64,000 nt of DNA from Homalodisca vitripennis. Lineage: Eukaryota; Arthropoda; Insecta; Hemiptera; Cicadellidae. Positions 45,555 to 57,299 of this stretch are shown one piece after another. Below the pieces are notes generated by a model. It was not told the DNA's origin, searched no databases, and worked only from the letters and a program-made list of their open reading frames with translations. The position numbers and the translations under genes are program-made. The stretch covers positions 1-64,000 of the forward strand of contig NW_025777460.1 in NCBI RefSeq assembly GCF_021130785.1. Reading direction: 5' to 3'. Position 1 is the first letter of the stretch. Every line of letters begins with the position of its first letter.

Positions 45555-48350
45555 TAGTCCGGTCAATTTAGCCAAAAAATAGGGGTAACTTTGCATTAAT
45601 TCGCAAAAAGCTGAAAATTTGCATATATGTTAGGGACACCATTGTTATGAAATTGTGAAAAGTCCCCATCGATCCCATGTCTGCAAAATTTTGTATTCAA
45701 GGTCAAATTTCACAAAAATATGTTTTTTGAAATTTTCAGCGAAACGGTTAGTTTTATGAAAAAATATGGCAAACAAAAATTGAAGATCATGCAATTATCT
45801 ACAAAAAAGCTCTTATGCTTTTTTTATAACACTAACCATTTTTGAGAAAAAAACAATTACAAACTTTCTTACGCTGTATTGTCCATAATAAGCACGACTA
45901 AGCTGCCTATGATACCATTGGGCGTGTAATATAAGTAAAAACTATAAGACTGCGCGTGACTAATACATTCATATTGACCGATAATTCTGAGAATATGATA
46001 TTTAAAAAAAACGGATTATTTAATTTTAAGGGACCATGTGCCCTTTGAACATCTGCATGTCAATCCATTTTTTCGAGTGCCCGTTCCGTATACCTGCTTT
46101 TCTGAGGTCGCACCTAAATCACCGTTAGTCTTTATAATTCCTTTGTGGTGAAAACACGTTATTTCAAATATTCTCTGCTAAAGTTTGTGTTGTATTCACT
46201 TTTTGTTGAAAATATTTCGCAATAGTGTTTTATTTGCACTAAACTTTTATCTTCGAGTGAATGTGTTATTGTTGATCGCGGCATGAAGGACGTTACTTAA
46301 CGAGATTATTCAAAGGAAGAATCAATTTACTGATTACTTGAAGAATGTAAATTCAGCGACAAATCGTGTGCAGTGTCGCAAACAATACAATAGAAAGAGT
46401 ACAATTGCAGCAGCAAAACGGCAACATGAAGAGGAATAAGCTAGTACCTCTCAAAAAGTCCTCCTCGTACTAGAGCACATGTAAGTGAGTCATATTTTTC
46501 TTTTAATAATTGTTGTTTATTTTGCGGCCGACAAGTTGAGTGAGGAATACAAAAAGAAACAAGCACAGAAATCTCATCTTAAAATTTGTAGTGTTGTAAC
46601 TCATTCATTTAAAGACTCAGTTATCAAAGCAGCTCAGTCTCGTTCTGATGACACTGCAAAAAACTATTGTTCCTCGCATCGGGTATGTACACGATTTAGT
46701 TGCTGCTGAAGCCAAGTACCATAATGATTGCTTTGTATCATTTTTAAAGCCGACCACTGGAGGCTAAATCGGCCGTCCTCAAGATCAAGCATTTGTATCT
46801 CACCATGGGGGAAATATTTTCATATATTGAAAGTAGTGATTACTGCCAGTTTAAGTTAGAAGAATTAGAAAATGTATGTAAAAACTTAAGTGCTGATAAC
46901 AGAAAAATTAAATTACAATTGAAGTTAAATTATGGTAATGGAGTCATTATTACTCCGAAATTAGGTCAATTAACATTGTATGATTTCTTGTTAATTATTA
47001 TAATATTATCAATAAAGCTTGGAGTGAAAAAAATCTAAAAGCAAAGAAGAGCAATTGAAGGTCCTATCAACTGCGGCAGCAATTATTCAAGAAGATAATC
47101 AATCGGTTAAATCATGTACAGTTTTTTACATGCTATGACTGGCTATGATACAACATCAGCAATGTTTCGAAGGGTTAAAACAACAATTTTTTAATTGTTT
47201 GAAAAAGAAAACTTTATTACTTGTGCACAAGCTTTCAAAGATATCAACTCTTCACCAGAAACTCGCTTTCTTCTGTCTGTATATGGAGCTCCAAAATTTA
47301 CTTCCATAGACAAATTACGTTACTTATCTTTTGCAAAACAAACTCGTAATAAAAAACGTGTGCAATTAGCCAGCCATCCTCTAACCGCGGCTTCCGCTCA
47401 CCAACAGTTTTATCGTGTATATACTAGGTTCAGGTGTGTGGCTTGGTAATCACATAGACCCAGAACAATGGGCATATCCCACACGCTTCTTCCACCTGAA
47501 CCAGAAAACCTCCTTAATTCTGTTTTTTGGAACTGCAAAAAAAGGCGTAACTTAAGATGCGGCCGCAAAAAGTAGGCTTATTTTGTTCACTGGCGTGCAC
47601 GATTTGCTAAGGCCAATCGCGTTCAAATGTTGAACTCCAACAGAAGAAGGTTTTTTTACATGAACGACGAAACAACTGATGTATCGCTGTTAGTACAATT
47701 TACATCTACTCAAGAAGATGAGGAAGAAGAATAAAATAGAGAGAGAGAGAAAAAAGATGGAAGGAAAGAATAGGAAATAACTAATGACGATGATAATGAA
47801 TAACATATGTTTACAATCAAATATAACGAGACTTGTCACTCGAGCTGCACCTGATCGACAACGATCACTCTGACAAGAGTGTAACGACTGAAAAGAAGAA
47901 GAATAACCAAACATTCATTACATTTTACTGGGATAGACTGTGGAATAGACCTACCAGGGAAACCACATTAAAAAATCGTGCTAAGTACACAACCTCATGG
48001 GTGGCGTGGAAATGTGTTCATATTATAGACAATACAGAGTAAGAAAATTTGGTAATTGATTTATCTCAAAAATGGTTTAGTGTTATGAAAAAAAGCATAA
48101 GGAGCTTTTTTCTAGATAATTGCATGATCTACAAGTTTTGTTTGACATACTTTTTTCATAAAACTAACAGTTTTGCTGAAAAGTTCAAAAAACTTATTTT
48201 GTGAAATTTGACCTTGAATAAAAAATTTTGCAGACATGGGATCGATGGGGACTTTTCACAATTTCATAACAATGGTGTCCCTAACATCTATGCAAATTTT
48301 CAGCTTTCTGGGAATTTTTTCAAGGGTCAATGTCTAAATTGACCGGACTA
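45555..48350 (+). mobile_element. DNA transposon with 300-bp terminal inverted repeats
   Basis: Starts TAGTCCGGTCAATTTAG and ends with its exact inverse complement at 48,334-48,350. Inverted similarity extends about 300 bp on each side (45,555-45,865 and about 48,045-48,350), with shared words such as GGGACACCATTGTTATGAAA. Flanked by a CTT duplication and precisely absent from the paralogue at 24,541. The superfamily is not certain: a 3-bp duplication with long inverted repeats and a cysteine-rich protein would fit an Academ-like element, among others. The length is short for an autonomous element and the frames are broken. Confidence 0.85.
46300..47734 (+). pseudogene. Broken cysteine-rich transposon protein
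   Basis: Pieces in shifting plus-strand frames: CLFCGRQV at 46,514-46,537 (zinc-binding-like), AAEAKYHNDCFVSFLKPTTG near 46,701-46,760, TMGEIFSYIESSDYCQFKLE near 46,803, MTGYDTTSAMFRR near 47,135, FEKENFITCAQAFKDINSSP near 47,198, GVWLGNHIDPEQW near 47,437, NCKK...LRCGRKK near 47,530 (remnant of a CxC-type cysteine-rich segment), and an acidic end QEDEEEE. The AKYH-x2-C, GYDTTSA and Cys/Lys blocks recur in proteins of unclassified animal transposons. Roughly seven frameshifts or stops and a missing centre make it inactive. Confidence 0.55.
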
Positions 48351-49190
48351 CTTCATCTACATTATATTTGTTGTTGTCTCAGTATTTCCGATGTCAACAT
48401 CTTTTTGAGCTTCACCGACTTTTGTGTATCTCTACAGACGAACGTTGGACCCATATGCAAGGTGTCCAATTTCAGACACTGCACTAAAAGGAAAGTAAAA
48501 TAGAGTTGAACTTGAATTTCGTATAAAAAAGTCTATTTGTTTCTCCAATTCTTCAGAACAGACATTTACCTCAAGCGTTCAATGGTCTCATATGCGACCT
48601 AACACAAGATGTTGAGTTTAATTATTCCCGAATTTCAATGTCAACTTTCGATAAGATTTTTGGAAACAATTTCACACCAACTTCAAGTGAAGGCACGAAA
48701 GTGTGAAACCATGATACATCGCACGAAATCCTAACAGTTACCTAAAGTTAGAGGAGTAAAAGTAAGTTAAGAAATATTTTTATTTACCAGAAATAGTCAA
48801 TAAATAGATTTTTAATTAAAAATATTACAAACGTTAAGGTTAAAAAACGTACGAGCGTATAAAATTATGACGATTTCTGTTGTCTACGAATACGAGAATG
48901 TTTTTAAATTAATATGCAGAAGAAAATAAATTATATAAGAATAATCAGAAAATGAAACACTATAAGTTAAAGTTGAGCATAACTAGTGTAAACTTGATGT
49001 GGATGGATATGCATTGCCAGTGATACAGGAGTGACTTGACTGTTTCAGCGTGTTGTTGTTATGGATTTTATTTTATTTCTTGTATTTTTATGGTTATTGT
49101 TATCGAATTGGTATTATTATCTTTTATCGTATTGATATTACATCTTGCATTGAATTGGTTGTTTATATTTAGGATTTAGTTTTGGACGTG
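48351..49190. repeat. Right flank of the 2.8-kb transposon, copy of 24.5-25.4 kb
   Basis: Begins with the right CTT duplication and follows 24,542-25,385 with small differences. No gene assigned. Confidence 0.8.
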
Positions 49191-49765
49191 GACGTGTATT
49201 GTGCACGGTTGCTAGTTGCTCGCCAGCGTGGAGGGAAGGTATGTAGAGTCTTTTAGGTCTCGCCTAATCGTGGAGAAATATACTACCTTTGGATGCTCCT
49301 CACGTCAACACCTCGTCGCAGCTACTCCGCATTTAAACCCAAAGAGCCAACAAACTCTCCTTAAACGATATCGACAGCAGTCTATGTCGGCAGGGATTGA
49401 CTGTAATAGATTGTAGACTCCCCGACGACGGAAGTGGGAAGAAGACTATTGGACTATGGCGAGAAAAAAAGCTCTCAGAAGAACAGAGACGCGTTCTGCA
49501 CACGTTCATTCCCCTCTTAAAAACCCGAATATCGGTGGTCACCGTCCTCGATGGTCCTGGGGGATATTGCAAAACTTCCCTAATTCGTGTCTTACCGGCA
49601 CAAGTGGGCAGTTTTTCGTCAGGTTGCACTTGCCGTCGCTAGCTCGGGCATCGCTGGTGGGAACATGCCTGGTGATTCAACAGCACACAGAATGTTAAAT
49701 CTAGTTGTCGATCTCGGCGACGGCTCCGTCGTTTTGGAACACAACCAACGGGTCGGTTAGAATTG
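49191..49765 (+). pseudogene. Helitron RepHel middle and helicase fragment, twin of 25.4 kb
   Basis: Carries the RQRGGKVCRVF block (49,225), the LLTSTPRRSYSAF-like part, a jump to AHVHS, VTVLDGPGGYCKTSLIRVLP with Walker A near 49,550-49,580, LAVASSGIAGGNMPGDSTAH near 49,630-49,690 in shifted frames, and DLGDGSVVLEHNQRVG near 49,710. It ends there against the start of an unrelated frame at 49,790. Compared with the 25.4-kb copy it extends about 70 bp further. Dead. Confidence 0.8.
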
Positions 49766-49789
49766 CTCTTAGACTTTGTAGGAGTGACC

Positions 49790-50065
49790 ATGGCCAAATA
49801 TTCCATTAAAAATTATTCGGAATATGACATGTGCAGGTGCGTCAGAGGAGTGTGTCTGCTAAGATCGCTGGACAAGGTAAAGTTCTCTTCTCAGGCCTCG
49901 TCTGATAGTGTGAAATCTTTAATAGAACTGGCTTATGCTGGGCTACAATCCTCAGTTTCAAAACGTATCATACTCAAACGAGTGAGGGAATACACTACAC
50001 ATATGAAACGTCCGGATGCGAACAGTTCGGCCATAGCCTTACAAGAGATCGCTAACATACAATAG
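49790..50065 (+). CDS. Open 91-codon frame, probable source of the satellite
   Basis: ATG at 49,790 lies in a strong Kozak context (GACCATGG). The predicted 91-residue protein begins MAKYSIKNYSEYDMCRCVRG, is basic and mostly helical in appearance, and ends NSSAIALQEIANIQ. No signal peptide or known domain seen. From about residue 55 it aligns codon for codon with the satellite monomer and block S, where the end reads NNSAIALQQITNMQ with the same stop. It directly follows a dead helicase fragment, so it may be an extra gene or captured exon carried by the repeat family. Whether it is expressed is unknown; it could also be the end of a longer spliced gene. Confidence 0.45.
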   Translation: MAKYSIKNYSEYDMCRCVRGVCLLRSLDKVKFSSQASSDSVKSLIELAYAGLQSSVSKRIILKRVREYTTHMKRPDANSSAIALQEIANIQ

Positions 50066-50433
50066 AATCCGACAAAACAAAAGTATTTACGGAAGAACGA
50101 AGAATTCAATAACTATGTAAGATAGTGGAAAATTGTCTAAGTACTAGCAAACATGTTGGTTTTGTACATAAATCAATCACAACTCGACTGTGGTTGGTCG
50201 AACTTCAACCAATCACAACCGATAATCATTGGCAGTTTCGGCATTCTCTGTAGAGTGGCTGTCCTCAGTGAGACGGGTTGTTTTAATTTTATAGGTTATT
50301 TTCTAAAGAGTTTTTTGTAAAAAAGTATTAAAATCTAATGTCGGGAAATACTGTAATTTAATTTTAAAAATTATAATATACATCAAACATTTTAGGTAAT
50401 CAAAGTAACTTATTTTTTTATTATAGTACTAGT
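50066..50433. repeat. Module M, diverged
   Basis: After the satellite-like tail (ACAAAACAAAAGTATTTACG) comes module M with CAATCACAACTCGACTGTGG near 50,175, then A/T-rich sequence. No gene. Confidence 0.5.
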
Positions 50434-50795
50434 GTAGTTGTGGAAAGTAAGTCTAACAGCAATGAGTGTACAGTGAAGAGATTAGAGTGCATTGGACACG
50501 TACAGAAACGCATGGGATCCCGTCTAAAGAATTTGAAGCTGAAAGAGGGAAAATCCAAACAAGCCGATAGAAAAACTATGACTGGTCGAAATAGACTGAC
50601 TGAGGCTGCCATATATATATTCAAAAATGCTATGGTCATGCAATACATAGAAATATTAGTAATTTAAGAGAGATGAAGCAAGCAGTAAGGGCAGAATATG
50701 TATTACCAAGCAACGACGATCCTCTACACGGGAATTGCCTAAAAGGAAGCGATAGTGGTGTAAGTTACAACCGGCCGTGACTTTAAATGAACCGC
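50434..50795 (+). pseudogene. Mutator-like transposase relic
   Basis: The frame to 50,667 reads RLECIGHVQKRMGSRLKNLK and then TGRNRLTEAAIYIFKN. After a one-base shift it continues YGHAIHRNISNLREMKQAVR, AEYVLPSNDDPLHGNCLKGS. The ECIGHVQKR-x-G...LT-x-A...Y-G-x-AIRRN order matches a family of animal transposase-like proteins often labelled Mutator-like. Only this internal part is present and no terminal repeats were found. Family label is moderately sure. Confidence 0.6.
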
Positions 50796-50989
50796 ACGAC
50801 CACTCAAAACATTTCCATCTCTCTCCAGTCGTCGTAAATAAAATAGTCTATTTTCACTACACTTAGATAGAAAATTTGATCACCACAATAACTACATTAA
50901 GCTCCAAGTTAATATTATACATTAACAGACCTGGTGAAAAAACTTTTGACAATTTAACGTATCAGACCTTTTTCGAGAAAAACATGATT

Positions 50990-51830
50990 CACTAACGACC
51001 GAAAACTGAACCGTTCTACGAACATCAAAAAGGGAAACGCTTCGTCACAGCTCGTAAGCGTGGAGGGAAGGTATGTAGTCTTGTGATTTTCGCCTAATCA
51101 TGGAGAAATTTCCTACCTTCGGATGCTCCTCATGTCAACACCTTCTCGCAGCTGTTCCGATCTTCTGCCACCCGGTGCTCCTGTTTGCCGTACGCCAGGA
51201 GGTTTGTCGGCTTGATTACAGACGAAGATGAGTACCGCGAACCATCTGGGTTCATGGTCATTTCAAGGCTCCCATTCTTCTTTGTGCTCTTCTGCAATAT
51301 GGTTAATCCTGCAGCTGTTTCTGTGGGATTCCTATTGTTACACCATTAGCAAGGACTATTTGGAAAGGAGCCAACTTGAGTCCGAAAGAGCCTGCAAACT
51401 CTCCTTAATCGATATCGATCACAGTCTAGGGGGATATAGCAAAAACATCCCTAATTCGTGTCATACTGCACAAGTGCGTATTTGTCGTCAGGTTGCACTT
51501 GTCCCTAGCTCGGGCATCGCTGCCGGGAATATGCCTGGTGATTCAAACAGTACACAGCGTGTTCCGGCTTACGCTCGATCTTGGCGTTTGGAACACAACC
51601 AACGGGTCCCCAGCGCGCAGAACTGATCAGAGCTGAACAGCTCATCGTGTTCCACGAGACCACAATATCACATCGCTACAACTTCGAGATCCTCGACCAC
51701 TAGCTCCGAGATCTTATGAACCACGACGAGCCATTCTGTGGGAAGACCTTTCTACAATCTGGAGACTTCCTGCAGATCGCACCAGTTGTAAAAGCACGAA
51801 CGGCACTGATTCACTACTCCGACTTTATGC
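50990..51830 (+). pseudogene. Helitron RepHel middle and helicase fragment
   Basis: In order: ARKRGGKVC near 51,050, MLLMSTPSRSCSDLLPPGAP near 51,125, GLITDEDEYREPSG near 51,213, LPFFFVLFCNMVNPA near 51,270, LWDSYCYTISKDYLERSQLE with LSLIDIDHSL (51,320-51,428). Here a deletion removes the segment up to the Walker A loop, leaving GGYSKNIPNS. Then RQVALVPSSGIAAGNMPGDS (51,490), a ruined Walker B VFHETTISHRY (51,650), and SGDFLQIAPVVKA near 51,770, the helicase motif III region. It is the only copy retaining the DYLER-to-DIDHSL part. Dead. Confidence 0.8.
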
Positions 51831-51899
51831 TGGGTATTTTGGAGGAACTGTTCCTTTCTTGGTGTAGTATTGTACCATAAATACTGTACTGTTTTGTTT

Positions 51900-52270
51900 C
51901 ATTTTCAAAATATATTTAATTTATTTTTAATGGATGTATTATTCGTGGATATTCTTTTTATAATTAGCGTACATACAGTCGTATGTATACATTTAATATA
52001 CAAGTGCTATGTACAACATATTGCTTAATTTGAACAAAGATTAAAAACAAATGCTACATTTAATGATCAAAACCTAATATCCTGTTTATCTGTCCTGTAT
52101 CCGACAGCTGTGTCTCAGTGAACTGGGGAGACAAAATGTTTAATATCCACACGAGTGAGGGAAACACGTTAGACACATGACACGTGGAGATACGGGGAAA
52201 ATTGTCCACAACAAACACACAGATTAATGACCGCATGCAATAGAGTTCGACAAAACACAAGTGCTTGCTA
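51900..52270. repeat. Inverted module T fused to block S, first copy
   Basis: 51,907-52,270 is repeated at 53,362-53,720 almost unchanged, about 1.45 kb apart in direct orientation. The first part is module T in inverse orientation, the second block S. Confidence 0.8.
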
Positions 52271-52275
52271 CAAAT

Positions 52276-53358
52276 CTAGCTTTAAAAATAGAGGGCATTA
52301 ATATTTGTTTGATTACTTTTTTAACTAAGCAACTGAATTATATTACTCAAGAAATATGATTCAAATTAATCGGTATAAATTGTTTGTATCATAAATGTTC
52401 TCTATTTAATTTGTACTACTTATATGCAATATATAAAGTACTTCTTCCGTTGCGAAAAACGATGGTACACCTAAACTATAGCGTTGCTGTTCGTTAACAG
52501 CTACATCACAGTTTATCAAATCAATGATTACCTCAAAGAACAGAAAGGTCACCAGATATAAATACTTTGGATTTTGACCTAGTGTGCTATTCTGTAATAG
52601 AGACCGTTGACATATTACGGTTACAAAGATATCATACCCGTAAGTTGGATTGATCAAAGATATATCTGGAATCTTTTAATGATTATATTATATACATGAA
52701 ACGCAGTATACAAAACATTCGGGCATAGAAGTACAGTTATATGCAATAGAGTTCAACAAAACAATATAAAAGTAAGATGTTGTGTTTGTGATAAAATTGT
52801 ACTATTATACAATGGCAATAATAGAACCAATTAAGAACTAAAATAACTTCAACAAAGTAGTTAGTGTAATAATTTTTTCAAAATACTTGCAACCAACGAT
52901 TCTGAAGTCATATTGACCATAGCTGACAGGTTGGTCAAGCTTTTGCCAATCTCAAGAGATTTCTTTATATTAATTTTTCTAGTTTAGATTGTATTTATAT
53001 GTAATATATATGTTTGTCTTTAAAATGGTTTCATTTTTCTGTATATTCTTTAGATGTTTGTGTCACTTTTTTCATAAAACAATCGACTGGAATCATAGAC
53101 TTGGTTTATGATATGTTAGTGTTCTTCTATTAACTATTGTTATACAAGTTATAAAGTATATATAAAAAACGTAAAAAGTATATATAGTATAAGTAAAAAT
53201 CAGACATCATGAGCACGTTACACAATATTTTCAGCAATATTCACACATCAAACTTCATAAAGTACATAAATATCACATATTCTTCCTATTCTACATTTAA
53301 TGATCAAAACCAAATATCCTGTTTATCTGTCCAGTCTCCGACGGGACACTACAGACAG
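52276..53358. repeat. Segmental duplication of 5.7-7.1 kb
   Basis: Partner of 5,737-7,150, lacking the 230-bp part at 5.9-6.1 kb. It ends within block S at GACACTACAGACAGCT, where the second T/S fusion begins. Confidence 0.75.
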
Positions 53359-54159
53359 CTAAAATATATTTAATTTATTTTTAATGGATGTATTATTCGT
53401 GGATATTCTTTTTATAATTATTACCGTACATACAGTCGTATGTATACATTTAATATACAAGTGCTATGTACAACATATTGTTTAATTTGAACAAAGATTA
53501 AAAACAAATGCTACATTTAATGATCAAAACCTAATATCCTGTTTATCTGTCCTGTATCCGACAGCTGTGTCTCAGTGAACTGGGGAGACAAAATGTTTAA
53601 TATCCACACGAGTGAGGGAACACGTTAGACACATGACACGTGGAGATACGGGGAAAATTGTCCACAACACACAGATTAATGACTGCATGCAATAGAGTTC
53701 GACAAAACACAAATGCTTGCTACAAATCTTTACTATTATCTCTGCGTAAGAAGAGAACCTTTACAAATAATTCAGAACGAAATCATTATAGCAAGGAAGA
53801 GAGTGTTTAAATTATCTAAAACCTGGCTACCAGTGATACTAGAGACATACCAATAACAACTGGTCAGTAGTTAGCCAAGCTTCAGCCAATTAGGATAAAA
53901 CTTCTCCTTTTAACTCAAACGACTGCTATCATTGACAGTTACGGCATCATCTGTTGACTAAAAATGGCTTTCCACAGTAATGCCGAAATATTTAAGAAGG
54001 TAGCAAAGTTTCGACTCGGTGTCAAGTGAAATACTGACATGTTGTACGTTAACGTACGGTGTACGACGATATAATTTGTATTGTGAACATAATATGACCT
54101 AATATTAACAACAACAAAAAACTAAATTATACGTTTTCTGTTGGAAAGTATTAGGTAAA

Positions 54160-54160
<1 letters not shown>

Positions 54161-54213
<53 letters not shown>
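54161..54213. repeat. (TA)n microsatellite
   Basis: Perfect TA run of about 50 bp inside module M; the paralogous place at 18,145 has almost none. Confidence 0.95.
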
Positions 54214-54217
<4 letters not shown>

Positions 54218-54341
54218 TGGGGTAATTAAATAAGTGTTACTAATATTATATATCTTTCAAATTTTATGTATCACATTTTCTAGTTTATACTTTATTGATA
54301 TGTAATATGTATGATTGTCTTTACAATGGTTTCATATATTA

Positions 54342-54352
54342 GTATATATATA

Positions 54353-54395
<43 letters not shown>
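54342..54395. repeat. (TA)n microsatellite
   Basis: Second TA run, with one TTTA interruption, 130 bp after the first. The open frame crossing it is a by-product of the repeat. Confidence 0.95.
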
Positions 54396-54398
<3 letters not shown>

Positions 54399-54409
54399 TG
54401 TGTCATTAT

Positions 54410-54810
54410 GTACTTGAAAAAACAACCCCCAACGCGATTTAGTATCAGTTATTACTTATCTTTTGATAGATCGAGAAGCGGCATTCGAGTTTTAAGGGTA
54501 AGCAAAGCTAGTTGAGTTTCAGAGGGAAGTAATAGGAAACCCCTCTTCAAAATTTATTTGTGCATGAAAATACTTACCTGGCAGATTGAAACAATACATT
54601 GCAAATGTATTTCAGAATGCATCAGCATCCCAGTGTGGACAGCTTCCTGGAGGAGGTAGAGTTTCCTGAGTTTGAAACAGAGATTAGAGAAAATCGCCAT
54701 AAAGACCAACACCACCAGAGAAGACTGGAGCGACTCGCTTAAAAACTTTACCGGGAAGTGACAAAAACACTTAATCCGAACAGGTGAAAATAAGGAGGAA
54801 AGGTTGAACA
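54410..54810 (+). repeat. Duplicated coding-like unit, better copy
   Basis: Partner of 18,340-18,740. Near 54,618 the plus strand reads MHQHPSVDSFLEEVEFPEFE, TEIRENRHKDQHHQRRLERL. A stop follows, with KLYREVTKTLNPN after it. Acidic/basic helical character, no recognised domain. A CTTACCTGGCAG context upstream looks splice-site-like. Confidence 0.4.
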
Positions 54811-55069
54811 TGTAACACATAGAACAATGTATCTCCTTTGTATACAAAAACGTATAGACAGGCATGTAAAGAATAACTTTTGTATAGAATTCTTTGTATC
54901 ACAAACTATTTTATATAACAATAACTATACGTTAGAAGTTCAGACACATAGCTTAGTCTCGAATTCTTTGTATTACAAACAATTTTTTTTAATAATAACT
55001 ATACATTAGAAGTTTAGACACATACTTAATACTCGAGTTATACAGAGTTAAGTAATATAGTCGAGTAAT

Positions 55070-55430
55070 AGCTACGGAGCGGAGACGGAGATCGTCTACG
55101 TCTTCGTAATGCAAATGAGGGGCCTTCCTCACTCCCTCATTGTGTTCAAGATCGACGGTACTGGACCAGTACAAGCAGACGACATCAACTCTGTAATCCG
55201 CGCGGAAATCCCCTCGGAAGAAGAAGCTGGTGCAAGAGTTAGGAAGTTGCTGTTCAGTACATGATCCACGGTCCTTGTGGCACAGATAATAGCACTAACT
55301 TCCTGTGCAGGGACGTTGTGAAGGAGCACTGCACGAAGTTTTACCCTAAGTCTTCTTGCCAAACAACTCAGTAGACGAAACGGGTTTTGCACAGTGCAGA
55401 CGGGACTACGGAAATACCGGTCAAATTACG
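55070..55430 (+). pseudogene. Helitron Rep fragment with altered HUH, twin of 18.9 kb
   Basis: From 55,115: MRGLPHSLIVFKIDGTGPVQ, then INSVIRAEIPSEEEAGARVR and KLLFST with a stop. In another frame MIHGPCGTDNSTNFLCRDVV. The HUH position is His-Ser-Leu (55,130-55,138). It continues 20 bp short of the same module that follows the 18.9-kb copy. Dead. Confidence 0.75.
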
Positions 55431-55439
55431 TCACACAAC

Positions 55440-56165
55440 ATACGTGTTTTTAAATTATACGTTTTCTTTTTTTGGAAATTGTAAACGGTAAATATTGTAT
55501 ATATGTATTAGGGTAGTAAAATAAATTATTAATTTTGTATATTTTTCAAATTTCATGCATCACATTTTTAGTTTACATTGTATTAATATGTAATATATAC
55601 ATTTGTCTTTATAATGGTTTCTATTTTCTATATATTCTTTTTGTTTGTGTAAATGTGTTTTTAAAAATTCTATTGAAATCATAAATTTAGCGTACGATAT
55701 GCTAGTGTTATTTTATTAAATTATGATATCTAGATTTTAAAGTATATTAAAGAAGTTTATAAAAAATGTAAATTCCCCGGGGTATACCCAGACACATTAG
55801 GTAGAGCGCAGTCTTGATAACTTTACAAAGAACCCATGGAGAAATTTAAATTATCGTAAATTATCCTCCGTTGCTGCACGAGAGATACGACAGAAAATGC
55901 AATTAGGAGATGATTCAGATTGTAGAAAACTGATATAAAATTTTGAAAATTATACCCTTTATTGCAGATGACATGCCGCAATATCACAGAAGTGCAGAAA
56001 TTGATGTTCTCCCCAGTGTTGTAGACACCCCTGGTAGATGTAACATGTGTCGTGCAGTGACTTGCTGCACTTCATCATTTTTACCAGTCTGGAGTTTACT
56101 TTTATTGTACTAGTTAGGAATTGTTCTGTTGTTTTGACAAACAACTTATTTTACAAACTTTGTTT
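55440..56165. repeat. Duplicated module paired with 19.3-20.0 kb
   Basis: Module M followed by the CCCAGACACATTAGGTAGAG and AGATACGACAGAAAATGCAA units. The match to 19.3-20.0 kb stops near 56,180. Confidence 0.75.
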
Positions 56166-56219
56166 AGCGTGTTTTTAGGTAATTACGAGTATAGGTGTTT
56201 GTTACTAAATAGTATTGAC

Positions 56220-56275
56220 GTTCCAGAACGTTCATATTAAAAATCATGTGAAAATAGTAAGGACGTTCTAGAACG
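56220..56275. promoter_or_regulatory. Two heat-shock-element-like inverted motifs
   Basis: GTTCCAGAACGTTCA at 56,220-56,234 is three alternating TTC/GAA units with 2-bp spacing, the pattern recognised by HSF trimers. GTTCTAGAACG at 56,265-56,275 is a two-unit version. The other module T copies lack them. No gene downstream is evident, so function is speculative. Confidence 0.3.
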
Positions 56276-56299
56276 ACAATGAATTATGACTTATATTAC

Positions 56300-56830
56300 T
56301 ATTTGCCATTGCATGATAATTTGTTATAGATTTATTTTGCTGCATTATTTGTCATGTTGTAGTACGATTGTAGCATATAACGGTTCGGTTATCTTATTTT
56401 ATAAAGGTTTTTGAGCTATAAACTTCTATATATTCCGCTTTTCCCGTTTTGTCAATTACTAATATCTTCGGTATTTTTGAAATCTTTTTTTATGAATATC
56501 TGTAGATCATGATATTTTAAATTTATTTAGAACACAGTTTAATTAATTCTGTCTCATAATGTTGGTTTCATAATTTATAGAATACATTGTACTTTTTATT
56601 GTATTGTCTACTTTTTGTAAACAGCTGTTTATGTTAGTTGCTTGAATGAAATTTGGTTGCTAACCTTATAGCTTTTACGATGATATTTATAATTATTTCA
56701 AAATTTGTTTGTACTCTGATCAAATGGAACAATATGTTGTACATAGCATTAGTATATTAAATGTATACATACGACTGTATGTACGGTCATTATAAAAAGA
56801 ATATCCACGAATAATACATTCATTAAAAAT
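56300..56830. repeat. Module T copy
   Basis: Matches 8,000-8,480 and 10,540-10,980, ending with AATATCCACGAATAATACAT. No gene. Confidence 0.6.
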
Positions 56831-57299
56831 AAATGAAATAGATTTAAAAATGAATCAAAACAGTACAGGATATATGGTACAATACTACGCCAAGAAAGGA
56901 ATAGTTTCTCCAATATCCACAGCGAGGCGGAAATCTATCAAGATTATGGCTATGCTTGAAGCGGTGTGAACTGAAAGTCGATGAGGTGTTATACGATAGT
57001 TGTGAACATACTCAATCTTAAGAACTAAGACATTTTGTATAGTCAATATTAAACAAAAGGAAATATGTTTTCTACATTTGTTAATATACATTAATATCTT
57101 TCTTTCAAATTTATTGAATCATAAATGTTCTACTTAAATTGTACTACTGATATGCAATAGATCAGTATTCTTGAGAACATGAAGGTTCTAAAAACCTGAA
57201 AAGAGTACCCTAATATGGCACTACAGCTAGGTTCTGGTAACGCCAGTGTTATAAGGGTTCATAAATTTCAACTGTTATTTCCTTATATTTCAATTTCCT
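56831..57299. other. AT-rich spacer
   Basis: Partly similar to 41.5-41.9 kb (word GAACTGAAAG-CG-TGAGGTGTT) and 5.9 kb (ACCTGAAAAGAGTACCC-like). No coding sequence. Confidence 0.4.

Larger units (their letters stand above)
53362..54409. repeat. T/S fusion second copy and module M
   Basis: 53,362-53,720 repeats 51,907-52,270; 53,800-54,400 is module M matching 17,820-18,340 and 63,110-63,620. Confidence 0.75.

Noticed and set aside
54315..54515. 66-codon frame over the TA repeat
   Set aside because: A poly-(Ile-Tyr) translation of a microsatellite.
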